A stretch of DNA of 64,000 nucleotides from Ornithinimicrobium tianjinense (GTDB lineage: Bacteria > Actinomycetota > Actinomycetes > Actinomycetales > Dermatophilaceae), in NCBI RefSeq assembly GCF_014636495.1, contig NZ_BMEM01000003.1:310001-374000 (forward strand), given 5' to 3'. A program made the position numbers and the translations under genes. This document shows, in pieces, positions 15,498 to 24,260 of this stretch. The notes under the pieces are model-generated. The model made no database searches. It saw nothing but the letters and a program-made list of their open reading frames with translations, and was not told the origin of the DNA. Each line of letters opens with the position of its first letter. Position 1 is the first letter of the stretch.

Positions 15498-16025
15498 GTG
15501 GACCTGGGTGCGGCCCTGCGACTGGCGCGGGATCTGATGGACGAGCACGGGCTGTCCGGCTGGGACCTGGCGCTGGACCGGGCCAAGGTGCGGGCGGGCG
15601 CGTGCCACTTCCGCGAGCGCCGGATCACGCTGAGCCGCCACCTCACCGCCGCGCACGCTCCCGAGCAGGTGCGCGAGACGGTGCTGCACGAGGTCGCGCA
15701 CGCGCTCGTCGGGCCGCGCCACGGCCATGACGAGGTATGGCGTGCCCGTGCCCGCGCGATCGGCGCGACCGGGGACCGGTGCTACTCCGCGGACCTGCCG
15801 TCGGTGCCTGGGCGGTGGCAGGGTCGGTGCGCCGCCGGCCACGAGGTGCAGCGGCACCGGCGCCCGACCACCGTGCTGCTGTGCACCCGGTGCCGCGGGG
15901 TGGCGACGCTGGACCGCGTGATCGAGTGGCGCCTGGACGGCATACCGGTGCCCGAGCGGGCGCTCGGACCGAAGGTCCGGACCCTGATGGCGCACCTGCG
16001 CGCCCGGACCGAGACGCAATCGTGA
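15498..16025 (+). CDS. SprT-like zinc metallopeptidase
   Basis: About 175 aa. HEVAHALVGPRHGH contains the HExxH zinc site with the third ligand region downstream. The C-terminal part has a Cys4-type zinc ribbon (CAAGHEVQRH, LLCTRC). SprT/Spartan-like domains bind DNA and may cleave DNA-protein crosslinks, but bacterial function is poorly known. The upstream GTG at 15468 is also in frame; 15498 is chosen because of the TAGGAT box. The gene contains two of the window's iterated TATGSCG words, one of them forcing an ATA isoleucine codon. Confidence 0.8.
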   Translation: MDLGAALRLARDLMDEHGLSGWDLALDRAKVRAGACHFRERRITLSRHLTAAHAPEQVRETVLHEVAHALVGPRHGHDEVWRARARAIGATGDRCYSADLPSVPGRWQGRCAAGHEVQRHRRPTTVLLCTRCRGVATLDRVIEWRLDGIPVPERALGPKVRTLMAHLRARTETQS

Positions 16026-16141
16026 TGAAGAAAAACCTGCGCGGCGATGTGATCTGGATTACGTTCGTGTCCTGATGTGTGCCGGGTCCCTCGCCCCTCC
16101 TCGCCCGAGGACGGTGGCGCCGGCCGAGGAAGGAGCCAGCG

Positions 16142-17518
16142 GTGGCGAACTCACGGTGGCGGCGTCTCGGAGCGCCGACGATGGCTGTGGCGGCGGCGAT
16201 CACCCTGACCGGATGCCTGCAGAACCCCGACTCGGGTAGTGGAGGAGGCTTCGCCTCCGACGCCGAGCCCGAGGAGGGCGACGGCGCCGTGACGGTGATG
16301 GGAGCCTTCGGTGGCGCGGAGGAGGCAGCCTTCCTCGAGTCGATCAAGGCGTTCGAGGACGAGTCGGGCATCGACGTGCAGTACACCCCCGACCAGGACT
16401 TCACGACCAACATCCTGATCAAGGTCAACTCCGGGGACGCGCCGGACATCGGCCTCTTCCCGCAACCGGGTGGCGTGCTGCAGATGGCCGAGGCGGGCGA
16501 GGTCGTCCCGATCGACCAGTACCTCGACTACGAGACCCTCGACTCGACCCTCGTCCCGGGCTTCCTCGAGGCCGCCCGCTACGAGGGCCGGGTCTACGCC
16601 GCGCCCATGCGCATGGCCGTCAAGTCGATCGTCTGGTACCCGAAGGCGGCCTACGAGGAGGGCGGCTGGAACAAGGAGCCGGCCAACCTCGACGAGCTGA
16701 GCGAGCTGGCCGACCAGATCAAGGCCGACACGGGCAAGGCACCGTGGTGCATCGGCTGGGAGTCGGCCCAGGCCACCGGCTGGGTGGGCACCGACTGGAT
16801 CGAGGAGTACATGCTCCGCCTCCACGGGCCCGACGTCTACGACGACTGGGTGGCCCACCGCATCCCCTTCAACGACGAGCGGGTCGTCCAGGCCTTCGAG
16901 GCCTACGGCGAGCTGGCCAACAAGGAGGGCAACGTCCTCGGCGGCGCGACCGGCATCCTGTCCACCCCGTTCGCCGAGGCCATGACGCCCGCCTTCCAGG
17001 AGGACCCCGACTGCTACCTCATGCGGCAGGGCAACTTCGCCACCGGCTTCTTCCCCGAGGACGTGCAGAGCAACCTCGACGAGGAGGTCGGGCTGTTCGT
17101 CTTCCCGCCGGCGGCCGACGGCTTCAAGGGTCAGCCGATCCTCGGTGGTGGCGACCTCGCGACCGCGTTCAGCTACGACACCGACACGATCGAGTTCATG
17201 AAGTTCCTGACCTCGGACAAGTTCGGCGGCGAGTGGGCCGCGGCCGGCGGCTGGCTGAGCCCCCACAAGACCTTCGACGCGAGCCAGTACCCCGACGAGA
17301 CGACGCGGCAGATCGCCGAGATGGCCACGACCGCCGACGTCTTCCGGTTCGACGCCTCCGACCTCATGCCCAAGGAGGTCGGCTCGGACTCCTTCTGGAA
17401 GGGCATGGTGTCCTTCCAGAGCGGTGACCAGACGGCCCAGGAGGCGGCCGACGCCATCGAGAAGTCCTGGCCGCAGACGGACGGTGACACGGCGACGGAG
17501 ACGGGTTCAGGGCGATGA
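16142..17518 (+). CDS. ABC transporter substrate-binding lipoprotein, alpha-glucoside type (AglE-like)
   Basis: 458 aa. The GTG at 16142 sits after GAAGGAG. A signal peptide ends in a lipobox with Cys25 (ITLTGC), so it is a lipoprotein on the outer face of the membrane. The mature part is a cluster B binding protein: PDIGLFPQPGG, WYPKAAYEEGGW, PWCIGWESAQATGW; the last is typical of AglE-like alpha-glucoside binders. It heads an operon with two permeases (start overlap ATGA at 17515) and amylosucrase. An AT-richer stretch at 16018-16076 just ahead probably holds the promoter. No ATPase gene is present here, so a shared MsiK-type ATPase elsewhere is likely. Confidence 0.85.
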   Translation: MANSRWRRLGAPTMAVAAAITLTGCLQNPDSGSGGGFASDAEPEEGDGAVTVMGAFGGAEEAAFLESIKAFEDESGIDVQYTPDQDFTTNILIKVNSGDAPDIGLFPQPGGVLQMAEAGEVVPIDQYLDYETLDSTLVPGFLEAARYEGRVYAAPMRMAVKSIVWYPKAAYEEGGWNKEPANLDELSELADQIKADTGKAPWCIGWESAQATGWVGTDWIEEYMLRLHGPDVYDDWVAHRIPFNDERVVQAFEAYGELANKEGNVLGGATGILSTPFAEAMTPAFQEDPDCYLMRQGNFATGFFPEDVQSNLDEEVGLFVFPPAADGFKGQPILGGGDLATAFSYDTDTIEFMKFLTSDKFGGEWAAAGGWLSPHKTFDASQYPDETTRQIAEMATTADVFRFDASDLMPKEVGSDSFWKGMVSFQSGDQTAQEAADAIEKSWPQTDGDTATETGSGR

Positions 17519-18714
17519 CGTCCTCGCACTCCCAACCGCCGCTGAGCGACGACACCACCGTCATCGAGGCCGATCCCCGGGCCGACGACGCCCCGCCCAC
17601 GGCGGCGGTGCCCAACGACCAGGGCCTGCAGCCCGTCAAGCTGCTCATCGGTGTCCTCGGCGTGGCGCTGACCATCTGGGCGATGGGCAACCTCTTCCTC
17701 GCGTTCGCCTACTACCCGGAGTGGTTCTTCAACTCCAAGATCCTCATGGGGATCCTGGGTCTCGTGGTGGGCGTCGGCGGTGCCGCCGTCCTGTTCTGGT
17801 TCATCAACGTCGCGGTCGAGGCCCTGCCCCGGCGGCTGGAGCACGGGCTCATCCCCTACGCCTTCCTGCTGCCCGGGTTCACCCTCATCGCGGTGACCCT
17901 GCTCTACCCGACGATCCAGAGCATCAACTACTCCTTCGCCAACGCCGACAGCACCGAGTACATCGCCCTGGACAACTACGTCCAGCTCTTCGGCGAGCGC
18001 GCCTTCTGGGACGCCGTCATCAACAACGTGCTGTGGATCGCGATCGTCCCGGCCATCACCGTCGCCCTCGGCGTCGTCGTGGCCGTGCTCGCCGACAAGC
18101 TGTCGGCCAGCAGCGAGAAGTGGGCCAAGAGCTTCATCTTTCTGCCGATGGCGATCAGCTTCGTGGCGGCGTCCGCGATCTGGCTGACGACGGTCTACGC
18201 CTACCAGGCGCCCGGTCGTCCCCAGACCGGGGCGCTCAACGCCATACTCCAGCAGCTCGGGGGCACCCCGCAGAACTGGCTGGCGATCGACACGGCCCGT
18301 CTCAACAGCATCCTGCTGATGGTCATCCTGGTCTGGCTGCAGACCGGCTTCGCGATGGTGCTGCTGAGCTCGGCGATCAAGGGCGTGCCGGAGGACACCA
18401 TCGAGGCCGCGCGGATCGACGGCGCGACCGAGCTGCAGATCTTCTGGAAGGTGGTCATCCCGCAGATCAAGGGCACGATCATCACGGTCTTCATCACGGT
18501 GCTGATCCTGGTCATGAAGGTCTTCGACATCGTCTACGTGCTGACCAACGGCCGCGACAACACCGACGTCATCGCCAACAAGTTCTTCAACGAGATGTTC
18601 GCCCGTGGCCAGGCCGGCCGGGCCACCGCGATCGTGACGATCCTGCTCGTCGCCGTGATCCCGATCCTGGTCTACCAGATCAAGCAGTTCCGTGAGCAGG
18701 AGGCCATGCGATGA
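17515..18714 (+). CDS. ABC transporter permease, AglF-like
   Basis: 399 aa. Two extra N-terminal membrane helices (about 40-65 and 80-105) precede the six-helix MalF-type core. The EAA loop reads EAARIDGATELQIFWKVVIP. It overlaps the binding-protein gene by ATGA and the second permease gene by ATGA at 18711. Together these form an importer for alpha-glucosides or sucrose, judged from the amylosucrase neighbour. Confidence 0.85.
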   Translation: MTSSHSQPPLSDDTTVIEADPRADDAPPTAAVPNDQGLQPVKLLIGVLGVALTIWAMGNLFLAFAYYPEWFFNSKILMGILGLVVGVGGAAVLFWFINVAVEALPRRLEHGLIPYAFLLPGFTLIAVTLLYPTIQSINYSFANADSTEYIALDNYVQLFGERAFWDAVINNVLWIAIVPAITVALGVVVAVLADKLSASSEKWAKSFIFLPMAISFVAASAIWLTTVYAYQAPGRPQTGALNAILQQLGGTPQNWLAIDTARLNSILLMVILVWLQTGFAMVLLSSAIKGVPEDTIEAARIDGATELQIFWKVVIPQIKGTIITVFITVLILVMKVFDIVYVLTNGRDNTDVIANKFFNEMFARGQAGRATAIVTILLVAVIPILVYQIKQFREQEAMR

Positions 18715-19619
18715 GCGCCACGACGACCCACGACGTCGCCACCACCCCCACCGCCGAGCGGGTGCGCGGCTCGGGCCGCCTCAAGGACGGTCGCCAGCGC
18801 AGCCCCTTCTCGATGGTGGTCATGCTCCTGCTGGCGGTGCTGTGGAGCCTGCCGACCCTCGGGCTGCTCATCACCAGCCTGCGCACCCGCGAGGCGGCCG
18901 CGACGAGCGGCTGGTGGGCGGCTCCCTGGGAGGGCGGGTGGACCCTGTCCAACTACTCCCGGGTCTTCGAGCAGGCGGACCTGGGCAACGCCTTCCTCAA
19001 CGGGATCCTCGTCGCCGTGCCGGCGACGGTCATCCCCATCATGTTCGCGGCGTTCGCGGCCTACGCCTTTACGTTCATGGACTTCAAGGGCAAGGACTTC
19101 CTGTTCATCATCATCGTCGCGGTGATGGTGATCCCGATCCAGGTGGCCTTCCAGCCGCTCCTGGACCTGCTCGGTCCCCGCGGCCTGGGCATCTCCGGGC
19201 AGTACCTCGCGGTCTGGCTGCTGCACACCGGGTTCGGTATGCCGTTGTGCATCTACACGCTGCGCAACTACATGGCCTCGCTGCCCTACAGCGTGGTGGA
19301 GTCGGCGCGCATCGACGGGTGCTCCAACTTCCAGATCTTCTGGAAGCTCATCGCCCCCATGGCGATGCCGGCGATGGCGGCGTTCGCGACCCTGCAGTTC
19401 CTCTGGGTCTGGAACGACCTGCTCATCGCCAAGCTGTTCCTGTCCAACGACAACACCACGGTCATCGTCAAGCTGCAGCAGCTGCTGGGCACCCAGGGTC
19501 AGGGCGCCGAGCTGCTGACCGCCGGGGCGTTCATCTCGATGGTGCTCCCGATGATCGTCTTCTTCGCGCTCCAGAACTTCCTGGTCCGCGGGATGACGTC
19601 GGGTGCGGTCAAGGGCTGA
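18711..19619 (+). CDS. ABC transporter permease, AglG-like
   Basis: 302 aa, six membrane helices. The EAA loop is ESARIDGCSNFQIFWKLIAP and the C-terminus ends LVRGMTSGAVKG, standard for MalG-type carbohydrate permeases. Start overlaps the previous gene. The amylosucrase gene starts 45 bp after its stop. Confidence 0.87.
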   Translation: MSATTTHDVATTPTAERVRGSGRLKDGRQRSPFSMVVMLLLAVLWSLPTLGLLITSLRTREAAATSGWWAAPWEGGWTLSNYSRVFEQADLGNAFLNGILVAVPATVIPIMFAAFAAYAFTFMDFKGKDFLFIIIVAVMVIPIQVAFQPLLDLLGPRGLGISGQYLAVWLLHTGFGMPLCIYTLRNYMASLPYSVVESARIDGCSNFQIFWKLIAPMAMPAMAAFATLQFLWVWNDLLIAKLFLSNDNTTVIVKLQQLLGTQGQGAELLTAGAFISMVLPMIVFFALQNFLVRGMTSGAVKG

Positions 19620-19664
19620 CACCGGCGTCCGGGCAGGCCTGAGCGGGTGTGGTGGGATGACTCC

Positions 19665-21680
19665 GTGAGCATCCCGACCTCGCGATCGCTTCCCTGGCCG
19701 GCCGCCCTGCCCGCGTCCTCGCGGCAGCGGGTCGAGGCCACCCTCGACCCGCTGCCCGAGCACCGGCGGACCACCTTCGCCCTGCGGGTGGCGCGCTGGT
19801 GGGACGACCTGCTCGAGGGCCTGGCGCCCTACCCGCACCCCGCAGAGGTGGGGGCGCGCGTCGTCGAGCTGGCGGCCGCGGCATACCTCGCGCGCGACGA
19901 GGACCTGCACCTGCTGGACGAGCGCCGCTCGCTGGAGCCGGACTGGTTCCAGCGCCCCGAGATGGTCGGGTATGCCGCATACGCCGACCGGCTCGCCCCG
20001 CCCGGCACCGGCCTGGCCGGCATCGCCCAACGGGCCGAGCACCTGCGCGAGCTGGGGGTGCGCTACCTGCACCTCATGCCGCTCCTGCGGCCGCGCCCGG
20101 CTCCCAACGACGGCGGCTACGCCGTGGCCGACTACCGGCAGGTCCGCGAGGACCTCGGCACGATGGAGGAGCTGCGCGAGCTGGCGCGGACGCTGCGCGG
20201 GCAGGGGGTCAGCCTGTGCCTCGACCTGGTGCTCAACCACGTCGCCCGGGAGCACCCCTGGGCCGCTGCGGCGCGGGCCGGCGACGAGCGCTACCTCCGC
20301 TACTTCCACGTCTATCCCGACCGCACCGTGCCCGACCGCTACGAGCGCACGCTCCTGGAGGTCTTCCCCGACTTCGCGCCCGGCAACTTCACCTGGGACG
20401 AGGAGCTGGACGGGTGGGTGTGGACGACCTTCAACAGCTATCAGTGGGACCTCGCGTGGCACAACCCCGACGTCTTCTGCGAGATGGTCGACGTCATCCT
20501 CTTCCTGGCCAACCACGGCGTCGAGGTGCTCCGGCTGGACGCGATCGCCTTCCTCTGGAAGCGCATGGGCACCCAGTGCCAGAACGAGCCGGAGGTCCAC
20601 CAGCTCACCCAGGCGCTGCGCGCCGCCGCCCGGATGGTCGCGCCTGCGCTCATCTTCAAGGCCGAGGCGATCGTCGGGCCGAACGAGGTGGTGCACTACC
20701 TCGGCCAGGGGCGCCACCACGGCAAGGTGTCCGACCTCGCCTACCACAACAGCCTCATGGTGCAGATCTGGTCGATGCTCGCCAGCCGGGACTCACGCCT
20801 GGCCACGCACGCACTCGGGCGCTTCCCGGCCGTGCCGTCGACGACCGCCTGGATCACCTACCTGCGCTGCCACGACGACATCGGCTGGGCGATCGACGAC
20901 GCCGACGCGCGCGCGGTGATGATCGAGGGCTGGCGGCACCGTCAGTTCCTCTCCGAGTACTACTCCGGCGAGTTCGCCGGCTCCTCGGCCGAGGGGCTGG
21001 TCTTCCAGGCCAACCCGGCCACCGGCGACGCGCGGATCTCCGGGAGCGCGGCGAGCCTGGCCGGGCTCGGTGCGGCGCTGCACCAGCTGGCTGCGGTCGA
21101 GCAGGCGGGCGACCGGGAGCAGCGGCGGGTGGCGGCCATGGCGGTCGACCAGGCGGTGGCGCGGGTGCTGCTGGGCTACGCCGTCATCTACGGCTGGGGC
21201 GGCATCCCGGTCCTCTGGTCCGGCGACGAGGTCGCCGCCCTCAACGACGAGCGGTGGGCCGAGGTGCCCGAGCACGCCGACGACAACCGGTGGGCCCACC
21301 GGCCGCGCCTGGACTGGGCCGCGGTCCTCGAGGCGCGCGAGGACCCCTCCTCCGCGACGGGCCGCGTGTATGCCGGTCTCCGCCAGCTGGCGCGCGTGCG
21401 GGCCGAGCTGCCCCACCTGCACGCCAGCGCGGCCGCCGAGACGGTCGCCAGCCCGGACCCCGGGGTCTTCGCGGTCGTCCGCCGCCACCCGGTCGGCCCG
21501 ATGCTCCAGCTCTACAACGTCACCGAGCAGCCGCGCACGGTCCCCGGGTGGTGGGTGAGCGAGCTCGGGCTGCCTGCGGAGCAGTCGGTCGACGCCCTCA
21601 ACGGCTACCCGCCCAACCTCACCGACGACGGGTCGGTCTACCTCTCGACCTACCAGCCGGTCTGGCTCGTCCGTCCCTGA
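19665..21680 (+). CDS. Amylosucrase (GH13 subfamily 4)
   Basis: 671 aa, close to the ~630-650 aa of known amylosucrases. These transfer glucose from sucrose to a glucan, or hydrolyse sucrose (EC 2.4.1.4). Diagnostic parts: NDGGYAVADYRQV, VLRLDAIAFLWKRMGTQCQN with nucleophile Asp292, FKAEAIVGPNE with acid/base Glu334, and RCHDDIGW with Asp404. These match the D286/E328/D393 set of Neisseria amylosucrase in order and near spacing. Start uncertain: GTG at 19665 is used, but an in-frame GTG at 19647 exists. No signal peptide, so it acts on sugar already imported by the ABC system just upstream. Convergent repeats follow. Confidence 0.9.
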   Translation: MSIPTSRSLPWPAALPASSRQRVEATLDPLPEHRRTTFALRVARWWDDLLEGLAPYPHPAEVGARVVELAAAAYLARDEDLHLLDERRSLEPDWFQRPEMVGYAAYADRLAPPGTGLAGIAQRAEHLRELGVRYLHLMPLLRPRPAPNDGGYAVADYRQVREDLGTMEELRELARTLRGQGVSLCLDLVLNHVAREHPWAAAARAGDERYLRYFHVYPDRTVPDRYERTLLEVFPDFAPGNFTWDEELDGWVWTTFNSYQWDLAWHNPDVFCEMVDVILFLANHGVEVLRLDAIAFLWKRMGTQCQNEPEVHQLTQALRAAARMVAPALIFKAEAIVGPNEVVHYLGQGRHHGKVSDLAYHNSLMVQIWSMLASRDSRLATHALGRFPAVPSTTAWITYLRCHDDIGWAIDDADARAVMIEGWRHRQFLSEYYSGEFAGSSAEGLVFQANPATGDARISGSAASLAGLGAALHQLAAVEQAGDREQRRVAAMAVDQAVARVLLGYAVIYGWGGIPVLWSGDEVAALNDERWAEVPEHADDNRWAHRPRLDWAAVLEAREDPSSATGRVYAGLRQLARVRAELPHLHASAAAETVASPDPGVFAVVRRHPVGPMLQLYNVTEQPRTVPGWWVSELGLPAEQSVDALNGYPPNLTDDGSVYLSTYQPVWLVRP

Positions 21681-21736
21681 CGCTCATCACGCGGACTCAC
21701 GACACCCTCCTCGCCAGCCGCACTGGCGTGCCGGGG

Positions 21737-21764
21737 CCACTCGGGTGAGTGGGTTGTGCCCGCC
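21737..21764 (+). repeat. 28-bp direct repeat, copy 1
   Basis: CCACTCGGGTGAGTGGGTTG onward to CCCGCC. Copy 2 at 21789-21816 differs at one base. Each copy contains a small CCACTC/GAGTGG stem. Confidence 0.7.
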
Positions 21765-21788
21765 GTCTGGGGGTATGGCGTGCGCGTG

Positions 21789-21816
21789 CCACTCAGGTGA
21801 GTGGGTTGTGCCCGCC
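21789..21816 (+). repeat. 28-bp direct repeat, copy 2
   Basis: Separated from copy 1 by 24 bp that include a GGGTATGGCGTG word. Lies directly before the long palindrome at 21825-21893. Confidence 0.7.
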
Positions 21817-21824
21817 CTCACCCC

Positions 21825-21893
21825 TTGACGCGAACGTCCGTGTGGACTCCTGGCCCTCATGGGGCCAGAAGTCCACACGGACGTGGCGGTCAA
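21825..21893. terminator. Long near-perfect inverted repeat between convergent genes
   Basis: The left arm begins TTGAC at 21825 and contains CGTCCGTGTGGACT; the right arm ends GTCAA at 21893. The arms pair over about 32 bp with five mismatches around a loop of about 4 nt. It lies 144 bp after the amylosucrase stop and ends 7 bp before the surface-protein stop at 21901, so it could act as a bidirectional terminator. Size and symmetry also fit a small mobile palindrome. Confidence 0.6.
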
Positions 21894-21900
21894 CCTGGGT

Positions 21901-22581
21901 TCAGCTGCGAGCGGCCGCGCGGCGACGAGCGCCCGCCACGACCACGGCGGCCCCGGCCAGGGCCATGGCCGCGAGGCCGGTGACGACGTACGGGTCCGGG
22001 CCCTGGACCGGACGGTCGGTCTGGACGACCGGGCCGATCGGGGTGCCTGCGTCGTCGCCCTCGCCACCCGGCGTCGTGGGCTCCTCGTCGACGGGCTCCT
22101 CGTCGACCGGCTCCTCGTCGACCGGCTCCTCGTCGACCGGTGCGTCGTCAGGGACGAGGCCGTCGCAGAGGATAAGGTGCGAGATCTCCTTGCCGGACTC
22201 GTGGGCCAGGGACTCGCCCGGCTCCACGAACAGCGCGAGAGCGTTCTCCTCCTCGACCGACGCGGCCGCGCCGGCCTTGAGCACGACGGCCAGCCACGGG
22301 TCGTCGGTGGTGAAGACCCACTCCAGGACGCCGTCGCCGTCCATGTCCACGTTCTCGTACGTACCGAACTCGGTGTAGGCGGTGGCCGGCTCGACCTTGA
22401 AGCACTCGACCTCGGTCAGCCCGAGCTCGCCGAAGTCGCCCTCCGGGTCCATCAGCAGATCGGCCCAGAACTGCGGGTCGTTGGTGTCGGACGCGATGGT
22501 CTGGGCGGCGGCGGTGCCGGCGCCGGCGAGCATCATCAGGCCGGCAGCGAGCGCTGCGGCGCCACGACGGAACGTGGTCAT
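21901..22581 (-). CDS. Surface protein with sortase-like C-terminal signal (paralog B)
   Basis: 226 aa. Signal peptide at residues 1-26 (LAAGLMMLAGAGTAAA). The ectodomain has VECFKVEPA, VVLKAGAAA and HESGKEISHLILCDG. It is followed by four PVDEE repeats (the DNA repeat unit is 15 bp), then GTPIGPVVQTDRP, a hydrophobic segment (VTGLAAMALAGAAVVVAGA) and an Arg-rich tail. It is a paralog of the 23449-24078 protein. Arrangement next to a class F sortase suggests cell-wall attachment through a VVQTD-type motif. Function of the ectodomain is unknown. Confidence 0.75.
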   Translation of the reverse strand: MTTFRRGAAALAAGLMMLAGAGTAAAQTIASDTNDPQFWADLLMDPEGDFGELGLTEVECFKVEPATAYTEFGTYENVDMDGDGVLEWVFTTDDPWLAVVLKAGAAASVEEENALALFVEPGESLAHESGKEISHLILCDGLVPDDAPVDEEPVDEEPVDEEPVDEEPTTPGGEGDDAGTPIGPVVQTDRPVQGPDPYVVTGLAAMALAGAAVVVAGARRRAAARS

Positions 22582-22683
22582 GAATCCCTTTCACGAGGAG
22601 CTGGCGCCGCGCGGGAGTCCCCTGGAGGCCGCGCGGGGCAGTGAGATCTCCCGGCGCCGTCGCCGGGAGTCGCGCGTAACGTA

Positions 22684-23439
22684 TCAGCCCTCGGCGATGA
22701 CGACGTAGTTCGCGGCGGTGTGGCCGTCGGGCTGGAAACCCTGGGTGTCGTCGCAGGTGATGATGGCCAGGCGCGGGTGGTCGGGGTGGTCTCCCCAGAC
22801 CGTCAGCGAGCGGGCGAGCTGGTCCTTGTCGACCGGGACCGCCTGGGTCACGGTGAAGGACCTCGACGTCCCGTCGTCGTACCCCACCTCGACGACGTCC
22901 CCGGGGCCTACGGCCGTGAGGTTGACGAAGGCGTCGGGCTGGCCTTCCCAGGTCACGTGCGCGGCGATGACTGCCGTGCCGACCTGGCCGGGAGAGACCC
23001 GGTTGCTGCCCGTGAACCAGATGACCTCGTTGCGGCCCGGGTTGATGGTCCCGTCAGGAGCCAGGCCCTGAGGGACCAGCGGCGCGTCGACCCCGCCCGC
23101 GGTGATGCGGATCCACGCTGGGGCGCCCTGCGCCTGGCCTGCGTTGCCTGACGGGGACGGGGACGGGGACGCGGTCGGCGTCGGTGACGGTTCGGCGGAG
23201 CGCGAGGCCGTCGTGGCCGATGGCGACGCCGACGCCGACGGGGTGGGCTCGGCCGTCTCGACACTCAGCTCCACGGTGGGGCTGGTCGACGCCGCAGCGT
23301 CGTCGTCGGACCCGCCGCCGGACTGGAGGACCAGGGCCAGCACGGCGACGGCTGCCACCAGCAGGCCGCCGATGATCAGGACGAGCGGGGGGACCGCGCC
23401 ACGTCCGGCGCGGTCCCCCTCGGGACGGTTCAGCGTCAT
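22684..23439 (-). CDS. Class F sortase
   Basis: 251 aa. An N-terminal membrane anchor (about 17-40) is followed by a Ser/Pro/Thr-rich spacer up to about 100 and the sortase beta-barrel. Catalytic His161 (VIAAHVTW) and Cys229 (LAIITCDD) are clear. The C-terminal strand after Cys229 reads GHTAANYVVIAEG; no Arg is seen where many sortases carry the third catalytic residue. It starts 9 bp after the end of surface-protein gene A and ends 102 bp before gene B begins, so it is cotranscribed with at least A. It probably anchors both neighbours. Confidence 0.8.
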   Translation of the reverse strand: MTLNRPEGDRAGRGAVPPLVLIIGGLLVAAVAVLALVLQSGGGSDDDAAASTSPTVELSVETAEPTPSASASPSATTASRSAEPSPTPTASPSPSPSGNAGQAQGAPAWIRITAGGVDAPLVPQGLAPDGTINPGRNEVIWFTGSNRVSPGQVGTAVIAAHVTWEGQPDAFVNLTAVGPGDVVEVGYDDGTSRSFTVTQAVPVDKDQLARSLTVWGDHPDHPRLAIITCDDTQGFQPDGHTAANYVVIAEG

Positions 23440-23448
23440 CCCTGGAGC

Positions 23449-24078
23449 TCAGCCCTCCTGGCCGCGACGACGCAGGCCGTAACCTGCGACGGCCAACCCG
23501 GTGGCCGCCAGAGCGGCGAGCGGCAGTGCGGGGTTCACGCCCTTGGCCGGGACGTCGGTCTGCACGATCGGCCCGATCGGGGTCCCGGCGTCGTCGTCCT
23601 CGTCGCCGGGCGTGCCGGGCTCCTCGGGGGTGCCGGGCTCCTCGGGCTCCTCGGGGGTGCCGGGCTCCTCGGGCTCCTCAGGAGTGCCGGGCTCCTCCGG
23701 CTCCTCCGGCTCCTCCGGGGTGGTGGGCTCCTCGCCGTTGCACGCGATGACGTGGGAGATGTCCTTGCCGCTCACGTGCTCGAGCACGTCGCCAGCGGCG
23801 ACGTCCCAGTGCAGGTCGTTGGAGGTCTCGGTGGCCTGGTCGGAGCCGGCCTTGAGCACGACGAGGTCGTAGTCGACATCCGCGGTCCAGGTCGCGTCCT
23901 CGTAGTCGTCCGCGACCTTGCTGCACTCGACCTCGGTGTAGCCCTGCGACTCCAGGTAGGCCTCCCAGTACTCCGGGTGGTTGGCCTCCGACGGGTTGGC
24001 GCTGGCGCTGCCGGCACCCCCGAGCACCACGACACCGGCGGCCAGCGCGGCCGCGCCACGGCTGAGCGTCCTCTTCAT
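23449..24078 (-). CDS. Surface protein with sortase-like C-terminal signal (paralog A)
   Basis: 209 aa. Signal peptide at about 1-27 (GAAALAAGVVVLGGAGSASA). The ectodomain has VECSKVADD, LVVLKAGSD and HVSGKDISHVIACNG, matching paralog B. It is followed by GTPEEPEEP repeats, GTPIGPIVQTDVP, a hydrophobic helix (LPLAALAATGLAVAGYG) and the tail LRRRGQEG. Two conserved Cys residues could form a disulfide. A GAAGGGG ribosome-binding site precedes the ATG. First gene of the sortase cassette. Confidence 0.75.
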   Translation of the reverse strand: MKRTLSRGAAALAAGVVVLGGAGSASANPSEANHPEYWEAYLESQGYTEVECSKVADDYEDATWTADVDYDLVVLKAGSDQATETSNDLHWDVAAGDVLEHVSGKDISHVIACNGEEPTTPEEPEEPEEPGTPEEPEEPGTPEEPEEPGTPEEPGTPGDEDDDAGTPIGPIVQTDVPAKGVNPALPLAALAATGLAVAGYGLRRRGQEG

Positions 24079-24248
24079 CTGTTTCCCCTTCTCGACAACT
24101 CGCCAGACGGACCCCTCGTCGGCGCCGACCCACGACTCTCGCGAGCCACAGGCGAATCTATCAGCGGCCGCACGTGACCGCGCGCGGGAGCGAGCCGGGT
24201 GGGGACAAGGACCACCCTGCGCCCGGCGACTCGGTGGGTACGCCTCGG

Positions 24249-24254
24249 TAGGCT
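24249..24254 (+). promoter_or_regulatory. -10 box for the MurE-like gene
   Basis: TAGGCT, 6 nt before the ATG at 24261; no Shine-Dalgarno fits in the gap. Confidence 0.5.
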
Positions 24255-24260
24255 GCGGTC

